A DNA stretch of 7,205 nt from UBA288 sp964461885. Its GTDB lineage: Archaea > Halobacteriota > Methanomicrobia > Methanomicrobiales > Methanospirillaceae. The position numbers were made by a program, and so were the translations under genes. Every line of letters begins with the position of its first letter. Positions within the stretch are counted from its first letter, which is position 1. This document shows positions 1 through 6,380 of this stretch, one piece after another. Under the pieces are notes generated by a model, which saw nothing but the letters and a program-made list of their open reading frames with translations, ran no database searches and had not been told where the DNA came from. The stretch covers positions 1-7,205 of the forward strand of contig CAYWVY010000087.1 in the NCBI GenBank assembly GCA_964461885.1, given 5' to 3'.

Positions 1-1551
1 CAGCTCCTCGTTCGACCGCTGCAGGTCGTCCATGTACGACTCGAGCGCCCGCTCGCTCTCGTGCAGGCGCGTGATGTCAAGCGCGTTGAAGACCACGTCC
101 TCGTACGGGCGGGAGCGATCGATCGGCGAGGAGCTGAGCAGGATGTCGCGGACCGTGCCGTCCTTTCTCCGCCACCGCGTCTCGACGGTCCCCGTGCCGT
201 CCGCCATGATCTGCGCGTACTTCTCGCGTCCGACAAGGTCGTACGACTCCGCGTCGGGGTAGAAGATGCGGGCGTCCTTGCCGATCAGTTCGTCGCGGGT
301 ATACCCGGTCATGCGGCAGAGCTGGTCGTTGGCCTGGGTGATGACCCGGTGCGAGATCATGCCGATGCCAACAGGCGCCGCCCGGAAGATCCCCTCCAGG
401 GTCTGCTCCCGCTTCCGCAGGGCCGCCTCGGCCAGGTACCGCTGGGTATCGTCGCGGATGTAGCCCCGGATCAGGACGAGCTCGCCGGCCTCGTTGAAGT
501 CGCCGACGAGGTTCTCGACCACGTGGATGCTCGCCCCGTCGCGGCGGCGCCGGAACCGCTCCTCGTTCTCGAGCCGCCGTTCCCGCCGGAGACGGTCGAG
601 GATCCGGGGCCGTTCTCCGGGGTCGACGTATGTCTCCATGACGGAGGCGGACCGCGCCTCCTCGGGCGAGGCGAAGCGGAACATCCGTGCGAAGGCCGGG
701 TTGCAGTCGAGGAGACGGCCGTCGGGGGAGCTGACGAACAGGCCGGTGATGTCGTCGTCGACGAACCGGCGATACCTGGCCTCGCTCTCCCGCAAGGCCT
801 CCTCGGCCTGTTTCTGCGCCGTGATATCCAGGTTCACGCCGAGAACCCGGACGAGCCGTCCGGCTCCATCGAAGACGCCGCCGCCGAGGACCCGCATCCA
901 CCGGATCTCTCCCGACCCTTCGTCGTACCTGAACTCGAGCTCGAACGGCTCGCCACGGGCGAGGGCCGCGTCACGTTCAGCCTCGACGCGTTCGAGATCG
1001 TCGGGGTAGACCGTGCCCCAGCAGTCGTCGATGCAGATCTCGCCCAGGTCCGGGTCGAGGAGCCGGACGCGGTCGCCCGATCCGCCCCTCCCCGCCTCCT
1101 GCAGATGCCACTCCCAGGTCCCTATCCCGGCACAGGCCTTGGCCAGGCGCAGCCGCTCCTCGCTCTCCCGGAGAGCCTCCTCGGTCCCCCGTATCCCGGT
1201 CACGTCCTGCCAGATGACGAAGGCGGCGGCGATCCGTCCGTGGTCCTCGAGCGGCGAGGCCGAGACGAGGAGGTGATGTTCCTGTCCGTCGGCCGCGGTG
1301 ACGATCATGGGGAGACCGTTCGCCCGCTCGCCCCGGAGCGCCCGGGATAGGGGGAGCTCCTCCGGGAGATACGCGGTGCCGTCGGGGTGCCGGTTCCGGA
1401 AGATCGCGAGGATCCCCCCGGCCGTGACACCATCGAGGCTCCGGCCCGCGAGCTCCTCGATCGGGCCGTTCGCGGCCACGATCCCGCCCCCGGCGCCGTA
1501 GACGAACGCGGGCTGCAGGATATCGTCGAGGGGGATTGACGGCGTGACCAT
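1..1551 (-). CDS. Multi-PAS sensor protein, probable histidine kinase (C-terminus beyond left edge)
   Basis: An uninterrupted minus-strand reading frame runs off the left edge, giving 517 residues without a stop. Four PAS-like domains follow each other. PAS1 is about 8-120, ending WQDVTGI. PAS2 is about 135-245, of the PAS_3 kind, with GIGTWEWHL and ending VNLDITAQKQAEEAL. PAS3 is about 258-372, with NPAFARMF and ending GYIRDDTQR. PAS4 is about 382-495, with QANDQLCRMTGYTRDELIGK and ending FNALDITRLHESE. Short helical linkers of the EEALRESEER type join them. No membrane segment or signal peptide is visible, so a cytoplasmic sensor of redox state, gas or a small ligand is likely, but the signal cannot be read. 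The last residues (ALESYMDDLQRSNEEL) resemble the coiled coil that precedes HisKA/HATPase domains in many methanogen kinases; the kinase itself is inferred. The start ATG has GGAG eight bases upstream, and an in-frame stop lies 13 codons upstream with no other start codon between. Confidence 0.93.
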   Translation of the reverse strand, partial: MVTPSIPLDDILQPAFVYGAGGGIVAANGPIEELAGRSLDGVTAGGILAIFRNRHPDGTAYLPEELPLSRALRGERANGLPMIVTAADGQEHHLLVSASPLEDHGRIAAAFVIWQDVTGIRGTEEALRESEERLRLAKACAGIGTWEWHLQEAGRGGSGDRVRLLDPDLGEICIDDCWGTVYPDDLERVEAERDAALARGEPFELEFRYDEGSGEIRWMRVLGGGVFDGAGRLVRVLGVNLDITAQKQAEEALRESEARYRRFVDDDITGLFVSSPDGRLLDCNPAFARMFRFASPEEARSASVMETYVDPGERPRILDRLRRERRLENEERFRRRRDGASIHVVENLVGDFNEAGELVLIRGYIRDDTQRYLAEAALRKREQTLEGIFRAAPVGIGMISHRVITQANDQLCRMTGYTRDELIGKDARIFYPDAESYDLVGREKYAQIMADGTGTVETRWRRKDGTVRDILLSSSPIDRSRPYEDVVFNALDITRLHESERALESYMDDLQRSNEEL

Positions 1552-1559
1552 GGGGCTCT

Positions 1560-1608
1560 CTCCGGCGGCGGTACTGTATCGATCACCCTACCCGTGAAAG
1601 GATAATGG
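1560..1608 (-). promoter_or_regulatory. Likely promoter and ribosome binding site of the PAS sensor gene
   Basis: On the minus strand, GGAG (1563-1560) lies eight bases before the ATG at 1551 and is a normal archaeal Shine-Dalgarno site. About 50 bases upstream of the ATG is an AT-rich CCATTATC (1608-1601), the only TATA-like element close to this gene. It would place transcription start near 1578 and give a short leader containing the GGAG. The binding site is seen directly; the TATA assignment is a weak inference. Confidence 0.4.
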
Positions 1609-1717
1609 TTGGCATTCGGCTTCTCCGGCGACCGGCCCCCGGATCCGGCCGGCAGGGCGAGGAGGGACGGACGGCTCGACCCGTCGCCGGCCATCTCCAC
1701 GCTCTTCCCCGACGCCG

Positions 1718-1845
1718 GTGCACCTCGACGGCGTCCATCGGCCGGTCGATCGCGATCGCGTCCGATTGCCCTTTATAGCGTACCCTCGCGCCCGGTACCG
1801 TTTCAGATCCCCGATATGCCCTGGCGCGTTCATGAACTCGACCCG
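1718..1845 (-). pseudogene. Degenerate fragment of the RYRAR/VEVHP C-terminal module (copy 1)
   Basis: Read on the minus strand, this stretch encodes RVEFMNAPGHIGDL followed by KRYRARGYAIKGNR. Over these 28 residues 18 match the corresponding part of copy 3 (6703-6936). After NR the frame must change to continue as DAIAIDRPMDAVEVH, which matches the NRIAIVTDR...VEVH continuation of the other copies. After VEVH the similarity ends, and the CPPRPA end seen in copies 2 and 3 is absent. There is no ribosome binding site, and the upstream GRPVLLG part is not recognisable. I read this as a decayed gene remnant left between two divergent genes. The rest of the 1552-2050 gap holds promoter elements and one short tandem repeat; I see no intact gene or RNA gene in it. 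Confidence 0.65.
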
Positions 1846-1883
1846 GCCGGTGCCGTCGCAGTCGAAGCCTGCGAATCCGCACC

Positions 1884-1903
1884 GTGGGGGACAGTGGGGG
1901 ACA
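1884..1903. repeat. Two tandem copies of GTGGGGGACA
   Basis: The decamer GTGGGGGACA occurs twice head to tail (1884-1893, 1894-1903) and is followed by a weaker third unit, GCGGGCGAC. It lies between the copy 1 fragment and the promoter of the small membrane-protein gene. With only two exact units it may be a replication-slippage product, and no function is evident. Confidence 0.6.
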
Positions 1904-2007
1904 GCGGGCGACCGCGGCCCCCGGCCTCTTCCCCGCCCGTTCGACGCTCCAGCGTGCGCCAGACCGCGCCTTCACAGAGGTGGTCCGGTCCTCGAGGGGA
2001 GGATAGA

Positions 2008-2044
2008 TTTAATTGATGTGGAATGCACTGTTCGCCGTAGGTGA
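2008..2044 (+). promoter_or_regulatory. Promoter and GGTGA ribosome binding site of the small membrane-protein gene
   Basis: An AT-rich box TTTAATT (2008-2014), in otherwise GC-rich DNA, lies about 40 bases before the ATG at 2051. It is suitably placed as an archaeal TATA element starting transcription near 2036. GGTGA (2040-2044), six bases before the ATG, is a typical methanogen Shine-Dalgarno sequence and fixes the start codon. The binding site is clear; the TATA box is inferred from position and composition. Confidence 0.5.
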
Positions 2045-2050
2045 AAACAT

Positions 2051-2782
2051 ATGACACAGGTAATTGGTGGCATACAGCAGATGGCGAACGAAACCATAGC
2101 GTTCGTCCCCAACCTGCTCGCGGCGGTCGTAATCCTCCTCATCGGCTGGATCGTCGGACGGCTCCTCGGAAAGGGAGTCGCGGCCCTGCTCAACCGGCTC
2201 GGCATCGACGACGCCATGGCGAAGACCTCGGTCGGGGAGGCGATCAACCGGCAGTACGGGAGTGCGGGCGCCCAGGGAATCGTGGCGTTCTTCGATCTCA
2301 TCGTGCGCTGGTTCGTCTACCTCATCGCCATCGTGGCTGCGGCGAACGCGCTGAACCTCGCGTTCCTCACGGCCCTGGTGACGCAGATCATCGCGTTCCT
2401 GCCGAACATCGCGATCTTCATCCTCCTCCTGGTGGTTGGGTTCATCGCAATCGACTGGTTCGCTGACTTCCTGCGGCACCTGGGCGCAAGCCAGCGCATC
2501 GCGTTCATGGGTCCCCTGACCACCGTCATCCAGGCCTTCCTCTACTTTGTCCTGGTGATCCTCGCCCTCCAGCAGCTGAAGATCGACCTGACGATCATCT
2601 ACGTCTTCGTCACCCCAATCGCCTGGGGCGTGGGGCTCGGCATCGGGGCTGCGATCGCTATCATCGTCGGCTTCGGCCTGCGGGACCGGGCTCCCCGGAT
2701 CATGGACGACCTCGTGGGGACGATCCAGGAGGAGACCGCCTCTGCGGACTTCCTCAAGCGGGACGAGCCGAGATCCCCGTAA
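2051..2782 (+). CDS. Small membrane protein with conserved TM-helix repeats (mechanosensitive-channel-related)
   Basis: The 243-residue protein is very hydrophobic, with about five membrane segments near residues 20-40, 83-105, 112-134, 155-175 and 183-209. Segment 1 (FVPNLLAAVVILLIGWIVGR, then a basic stretch ending NRLGID) is the pattern of the 'conserved TM helix' family (Pfam TM_helix). That family occurs in small MscS-related and CmpX-like proteins. Segment 3 (FLPNIAIFILLLVVGFIAID, then a stretch ending LRHLG) repeats the pattern, so the protein appears internally duplicated. No soluble MscS beta-domain follows; after the glycine-rich last helix (WGVGLGIGAAIAIIVGFGLR) only about 33 charged residues remain. 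By family, a role as a small channel or in adapting the membrane to osmotic stress is plausible but unproven. The gene is divergent from the PAS sensor and has its own promoter and terminator, so it is probably monocistronic. Confidence 0.88.
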   Translation: MTQVIGGIQQMANETIAFVPNLLAAVVILLIGWIVGRLLGKGVAALLNRLGIDDAMAKTSVGEAINRQYGSAGAQGIVAFFDLIVRWFVYLIAIVAAANALNLAFLTALVTQIIAFLPNIAIFILLLVVGFIAIDWFADFLRHLGASQRIAFMGPLTTVIQAFLYFVLVILALQQLKIDLTIIYVFVTPIAWGVGLGIGAAIAIIVGFGLRDRAPRIMDDLVGTIQEETASADFLKRDEPRSP

Positions 2783-2800
2783 GGGGCGCGAGCCAACCTT

Positions 2801-2814
2801 CTCTCTTTTTTGTT
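2801..2814 (+). terminator. Oligo-T terminator after the small membrane-protein gene
   Basis: About 20 bases after the TAA stop, the plus strand carries a pyrimidine tract CTCTCTTTTTTGTTT, including six consecutive T, with no strong hairpin before it. Intrinsic archaeal termination relies mainly on such T-runs in the non-template strand. The tract stands out in this GC-rich window. Confidence 0.65.
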
Positions 2815-2940
2815 TAATCCGCCCCCTAGGGAGCCGTGGCGGTCCTGTACGGCGCACGGATCGATATCGACTGGGTGCGGATCACCGGGGATTCACGGGC
2901 GGGGGACCTCCCCTCCCCGTCCCGGGGGATGCCGCGGGTG

Positions 2941-2950
2941 AAAGTATAAT
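2941..2950 (+). promoter_or_regulatory. TATA box of the SdpI-family gene, positioned for a leaderless or near-leaderless mRNA
   Basis: AAAGTATAAT (2941-2950) is the best TATA-like element in the 2783-2976 gap. Its centre is about 30 bases before the ATG at 2977. Archaeal transcription normally starts some 25 bases after the TATA centre, so the mRNA should begin within a few bases of the start codon. This agrees with the lack of any GGAGG or GGTGA sequence before the ATG. Confidence 0.55.
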
Positions 2951-2976
2951 GCTCCCGGGCTTCCGGTATTGATCCG

Positions 2977-3621
2977 ATGTCCCCGGTCCGTTACGGAATC
3001 CTCCTCATCATCGTCCTGACGCTGGCGATCACGGCCCTCACGTACCCGGTGCTCCCCGATCGGATCCCCTCGCACTGGAACATCGAGGGGGAGGTGAACG
3101 GGTACCTGCCGGCGGGCTGGGGCGTCCTGATCGTCCCGCTGCTGATGATCCCCTTCACGGCGCTGCTGTTCCTGCTGCCGCGGGTCGACCCGCTCAGGGA
3201 GAATTACCGGAAGTTCCGGCGGTACTACGAAGGGTTCATCCTCGTCTTCGCAGTGTATCTCTTCATCATCCAGCTCCAGATCCTCCTCTCGGGACTGGGG
3301 TACCCGGTCAGCCCCACCCTGCTGTACCCCATTGTCATCGGGGGGCTGTTCATCTATCTCGGGTTCCTGATAGAGCACGCCGAGCAAAACTGGTTCGTCG
3401 GCATCCGCACCCCCTGGACCCTGAGCAGCGAGCGGATCTGGAAGAAGACCCACGCCCGTGGAGGGCTCCTCTTCAAGATCGCGGGCATCATCGCGGTCGC
3501 CGGGGTGCTGTTCGGGAGGTATTCGTTATGGTTCGTCATGGTCCCGGTGTTCGCCGTCTCCGTCTACCTGGTAGTCTATTCGTACCTCGAGTTCCGGAGG
3601 GAGAAGGGGACGCCGGGGTGA
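2977..3621 (+). CDS. SdpI-family integral membrane protein with DUF1648 domain
   Basis: The 214-residue protein has about six membrane segments, near 5-25, 47-67, 84-105, 113-133, 163-180 and 184-204. Between the first two lies the DUF1648 signature LPDRIPSHWNIEGEVNGY (26-43). After segment 4 comes the SdpI-type motif NWFVGIRTPWTLSSERIWKK (138-157), followed by THARGG. Domain order and length fit the SdpI family. In Bacillus subtilis, SdpI gives immunity to the SdpC killing peptide and takes part in signalling. Archaeal relatives are common but their role is not established, and no SdpC-like toxin gene or ArsR-type regulator lies beside this one. The start has no Shine-Dalgarno sequence but sits just downstream of a TATA box, so leaderless translation is likely. 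The stop is followed after 20 bases by the copy 2 module remnant on the opposite strand. Confidence 0.9.
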   Translation: MSPVRYGILLIIVLTLAITALTYPVLPDRIPSHWNIEGEVNGYLPAGWGVLIVPLLMIPFTALLFLLPRVDPLRENYRKFRRYYEGFILVFAVYLFIIQLQILLSGLGYPVSPTLLYPIVIGGLFIYLGFLIEHAEQNWFVGIRTPWTLSSERIWKKTHARGGLLFKIAGIIAVAGVLFGRYSLWFVMVPVFAVSVYLVVYSYLEFRREKGTPG

Positions 3622-3641
3622 CGCGACGAATCGCCGCGCCA

Positions 3642-3864
3642 GGCCGGCCGCGGCGGGCAGTACTCGGCCGTGACGCCGGTCATCGCCACCCAGTTGACCG
3701 GCACCGGGTGCACTTCCACACATCCTCGGCCGGTCTGTGACGACCGCGATCCGGTTGTCCCACATCGCGTAGCCCCGCGCCCGGTACCGTTGGAGATCGG
3801 CGATATGCCCCGGCGCGTCCACAGAATCGGGCCACCCGGTGGTGCCGAGCAGCACGGGCCGGCC
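3642..3864 (-). pseudogene. Frameshifted fragment of the RYRAR/VEVHP C-terminal module (copy 2)
   Basis: On the minus strand one frame reads GRPVLLGTTGWPDSVDAPGH and IADLQRYRARGYAMWDNR, then IAVVTDR. Thirty of these 45 residues match copy 3. Near 3715-3730 the frame must change, and the sequence continues VEVHPVPVNWVAMTGV and TAEYCPPRPA, with 16 of 26 residues matching copy 3. So the whole module is present but in two frames. Copy 3 ends in a stop two codons after CPPRPA; here the frame runs on as WRGDSSRHPG into the SdpI-family gene without a nearby stop. No plausible upstream coding sequence exists: the surface-protein gene ends at 3911, only 47 bases away. It is best read as the orphaned 3' end of a lost gene, filling the convergent gap between the SdpI-family and surface-protein genes. 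Confidence 0.75.
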
Positions 3865-3910
3865 TTGCTCATGTCGCACGCTCGGAAAAGTGGAGAGATC
3901 CGAACGACAC

Positions 3911-6214
3911 TCAGAGGTGGTTGAAGAGCCAGACGACGTCGGCGAAGTCGATACGGCCGTTGCCGTTGTAGTCGAAGAGGCTCATCGGCTCGTGGTCGGC
4001 GATCCACGCCATCTGGTTGAAGAACAGGACGACGTCCGCGAAGTCCTTTCTCCCGTTGCCGTTCACGTCGTCGTAGAGGTAATCGCCGCTCGTGTCAGTG
4101 GGAAGGGCTGCGCCCCCTGGAACAGCTACGATTGCCGGGCCGGACCAGGGCGCGAGCGGCAGCTGATCGACACCCCCCCACCCGTTATCGAACGGCTCGT
4201 CGCAGAACCCGTCGCCGTTCACATCGGGGTGGGTCTCGGAGAAGCCCGTCCCCTCGAGGTTCGCCCAGAAGTTACCGCCGATGTGCGGCCCGCCCACGAT
4301 ATTGGGTCCAGGCGACGGGGTCGTGTTCCAGGTGGCGTTCGGCAGCGAGCCGTACAGGGCTTCCCAGTTCCTGAAGACGTTATTGACCACGATGGCATCG
4401 TTGTTGGAACCATCCACCGTCGAGAGGGACAGGATGCCGCAATGTCTCCCGGTGATCTGGTTGCCCGTCACCCGTGTCGAATCCGAAAACATGAGGTTGA
4501 TGCTTCCATGGTCGCCGCCGAGATCGTTGTCGAAGATCCCGGTGCCGGTCGAACCCGCAACCTCGATGGCATGGATGTACATTTCTTCGAATCCGCCGCC
4601 ATAGTAGGAGAGCGAGAACGCGTCACCCGTCCTCAGGACGTCGTTCGCACGGAGGGTCGCATTCACGGCGTCGGTCACGGCAACTCCCGTGACGTCGTTG
4701 AAGGAGAGATTGTTGTTCAGAACCTCAACGCCTCTCGTGTCGTTCAGGGCGATCCCCTGGAGATTGTGCGAGATCTCCGACGTTTCAATCGCGGAATCGG
4801 TGACCGCATCGGCGCAGATCCCCGTCTCCCAGTTGACCAGCCGGACGTTCCTGACGACGACGTTGGAGACCGGGCCGGTCATCCTGATGCCGCAGCTGCC
4901 GGGCCTACCCGATCCGTCGATGGTATGTCCCATACCGTCGAGGACAACGTCCGACGACCGGATCTCGATGGGCGTTACTGTTCCGTCAAAACCATCAGCC
5001 ACGACTGAGTACGTTCCCGGCGACGCGATCACGAGGGGCGCCGGCGTCGGCACGGGCACCGGGGCCGACGACGAGACCGTGAACATGTAGACGTCCCAGT
5101 TCCCGTTCCGGTTGTCCTGCCAGACGATGCGGTCGCCATCGACGGCCGGTGAGGTCTGGTCCCCCACCGCCGTGGAGACGGTCGCGACGGTATCACCGGA
5201 GAGGCTTCCCATGTAGATGTCCCAGGTGCCGCTGCGGTTGTCCTGCCAGACCACGCGATCGCCGCTGATCGTTGGGTTCATCTGATCGCCGGAAGCGTTG
5301 AGCCAGGCGCCGCCGGAAGGATACGTCTGACGCAGATCCCAGTAATAGAGGTCGTACTCTCCGCCGGACTCCTTGGACCAGACGACGTTCGTCCCGTCGA
5401 TGGCCAGCGACGCCCGGTCTCCGACGCTCGTCGCGAACTGCCGGGCCGTCCCCTGCAGGAGGTTGTAGCGGTACATGTCCCACGAGTAGCCGTTGTACTC
5501 CAGCCAGACGATGTTGTCGCCGGAGATATCGGGCGACCGGATCTCGTTCGGCGACTCCCGGATTGTGAACACGTACCGCGTCGCCGTGTCGTACAGAATG
5601 ACCCGGTAATCGCCGCCGACGTTGCTCAGGACGTAGACAAGCCGGTTCCCGTCGATCGCGAGGTCGTTGATCACCCGCTGGCCGGGCTCCCCGACCAGCG
5701 TGACGTTGACGGGGTCGCCGGCGAGGGTTCGGCCCCTGACCTCGTTGTTGATATCGGCATCGGACCTGCCGGCCCAAACCCAGAAGATCCCTGCGTCCGA
5801 GATGACGGCGTCACGGTCGTTCGGGAGGAATTTACCGTAGTCGGACGCCGAGGCGCCCTCGGGCCGTTCCAGGTGCGAGACGAGATCATAGGAGTAGATG
5901 TCTCCATCGGACTCGAATCCGATCTTCCCCGGATACCAGTCGTTATTTCTCCAGTCCTGCCAGATGACACGTGTACCGTGGATGGCCGGATCGACCTGAT
6001 CGGCGGTGCGGACAACGATCGGCGTCTCATACCCGGACGCCGCGGCCGAGCTCTCGCTGCCCGCGACCATCGGAGAGGGCTCCGTGACGATGGCGGGCGT
6101 GTTCATAGACTCATTCAGGGCCTGCGCGCCCCCGGCGAACAGGCAGAGCGCCAGCAGCAGCGCTGCCATCGCCAGGATATCGCGGCGCCTGCGAACAGGT
6201 GAGATGGTCTGCAT
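3911..6214 (-). CDS. Exported surface protein: propeller-type repeats, parallel beta-helix, C-terminal dockerin-like pair
   Basis: The protein is 767 residues. Residues 1-32 form a signal peptide (RRRRDILAMAALLLALCLFA, probable cut after GGAQA). Residues about 65-380 carry seven blade-like units anchored by aromatic residues at 85, 145, 194, 237, 279, 323 and 365. The last four are 42-44 residues apart, with the repeated SGDRVVWQDNR...WDIYM pattern of TolB/WD40-like propellers. A proline-rich linker (VPVPTPAP) leads to a NosD/pectate-lyase-like parallel beta-helix (about 395-650) with repeats such as SDVVLDGMGHTIDGSG and GVEVLNNNLSFNDVTGV. A calcium-type loop DVNGDGFCDEPF (664-675) follows. 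The C-terminus has two dockerin-like EF loops, DVNGNGRKDFADVV (716) and DYNGNGRIDFADVV (748). Many N-X-S/T sequons (for example 170, 306, 502, 519, 626, 630) fit a glycosylated exoprotein. Likely roles are glycan binding or degradation, or envelope structure; no catalytic residues are identified. The second of two adjacent ATGs is chosen because GGAGG lies five bases before it; the frame is open further upstream to 6394. Confidence 0.92.
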   Translation of the reverse strand: MQTISPVRRRRDILAMAALLLALCLFAGGAQALNESMNTPAIVTEPSPMVAGSESSAAASGYETPIVVRTADQVDPAIHGTRVIWQDWRNNDWYPGKIGFESDGDIYSYDLVSHLERPEGASASDYGKFLPNDRDAVISDAGIFWVWAGRSDADINNEVRGRTLAGDPVNVTLVGEPGQRVINDLAIDGNRLVYVLSNVGGDYRVILYDTATRYVFTIRESPNEIRSPDISGDNIVWLEYNGYSWDMYRYNLLQGTARQFATSVGDRASLAIDGTNVVWSKESGGEYDLYYWDLRQTYPSGGAWLNASGDQMNPTISGDRVVWQDNRSGTWDIYMGSLSGDTVATVSTAVGDQTSPAVDGDRIVWQDNRNGNWDVYMFTVSSSAPVPVPTPAPLVIASPGTYSVVADGFDGTVTPIEIRSSDVVLDGMGHTIDGSGRPGSCGIRMTGPVSNVVVRNVRLVNWETGICADAVTDSAIETSEISHNLQGIALNDTRGVEVLNNNLSFNDVTGVAVTDAVNATLRANDVLRTGDAFSLSYYGGGFEEMYIHAIEVAGSTGTGIFDNDLGGDHGSINLMFSDSTRVTGNQITGRHCGILSLSTVDGSNNDAIVVNNVFRNWEALYGSLPNATWNTTPSPGPNIVGGPHIGGNFWANLEGTGFSETHPDVNGDGFCDEPFDNGWGGVDQLPLAPWSGPAIVAVPGGAALPTDTSGDYLYDDVNGNGRKDFADVVLFFNQMAWIADHEPMSLFDYNGNGRIDFADVVWLFNHL
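5109..5263 (-). repeat. DNA-level direct repeat encoding adjacent propeller blades
   Basis: The 29-base segments 5109-5137 and 5235-5263 are nearly identical and lie exactly 126 bases (42 codons) apart. They encode the GDR(I/V)VWQDNR strands of the last two propeller units of the surface protein. The similarity at DNA level suggests a recent duplication or gene conversion between blades, while the earlier blades have diverged. Confidence 0.75.
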
Positions 6215-6219
6215 CATTT

Positions 6220-6244
6220 CCTCCGGACGCTCCGCCCGGGAGCG
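6220..6244 (-). promoter_or_regulatory. Ribosome binding site of the surface-protein gene with a hairpin just upstream
   Basis: GGAGG (6224-6220) stands two bases before the first ATG and five before the second, which favours the second (6214) as the start. Just upstream, the transcript can fold CGCTCC (6244-6239) with GGAGCG (6233-6228) around a five-base loop, a six-pair GC-rich stem ending three bases before the GGAGG. It could influence access of ribosomes. The pairing is seen in the sequence; a regulatory role is inference. Confidence 0.45.
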
Positions 6245-6360
6245 GCATTGCGCATCGGTGATTCTCATCCCGCGCGGAGGATTGGCATGGTGCCCGACCA
6301 CGAGGGCCTTCAAAGAGGGTCTGTCGCTCCACGCGCAATTAGGGTGGATACACTCCCGAT

Positions 6361-6380
6361 CCGATAAATTTTTCGAAAAA
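6361..6380 (-). promoter_or_regulatory. TATA box of the surface-protein gene overlapping the palindrome TTTTTCGAAAAA
   Basis: On the minus strand the perfect 12-base palindrome TTTTTCGAAAAA (6380-6369) runs directly into AATTTATCGG, giving the strongest TATA-like element upstream of the surface-protein gene. Transcription would begin near 6340, leaving a leader of about 125 bases. A palindrome at the BRE/TATA position is where archaeal repressors often bind, so it may be an operator, or part of it may simply be the AT-rich promoter core. Confidence 0.5.

Noticed and set aside
61..1350. A 429-residue plus-strand open frame
   Set aside because: It is antisense to the PAS sensor gene, whose minus-strand frame has clear PAS motifs throughout. 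The plus-strand product has no recognisable domain and reflects GC-rich codon bias.
2009..2857. A 282-residue minus-strand open frame
   Set aside because: It is antisense to the TM-helix membrane-protein gene. The product is rich in D, E and R with no domain, as expected opposite hydrophobic codons.
3526..3879. Module copy 2 as an intact small gene starting with GTG at 3879
   Set aside because: The homologous reading is split between two frames near 3715-3730, and the single-frame product runs into non-homologous sequence antisense to the SdpI-family gene.
3839..5008. A 389-residue plus-strand open frame
   Set aside because: It is antisense to the beta-helix and dockerin part of the surface-protein gene and to module copy 2. 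Its low-complexity V/D/E/R composition is typical of a shadow frame.
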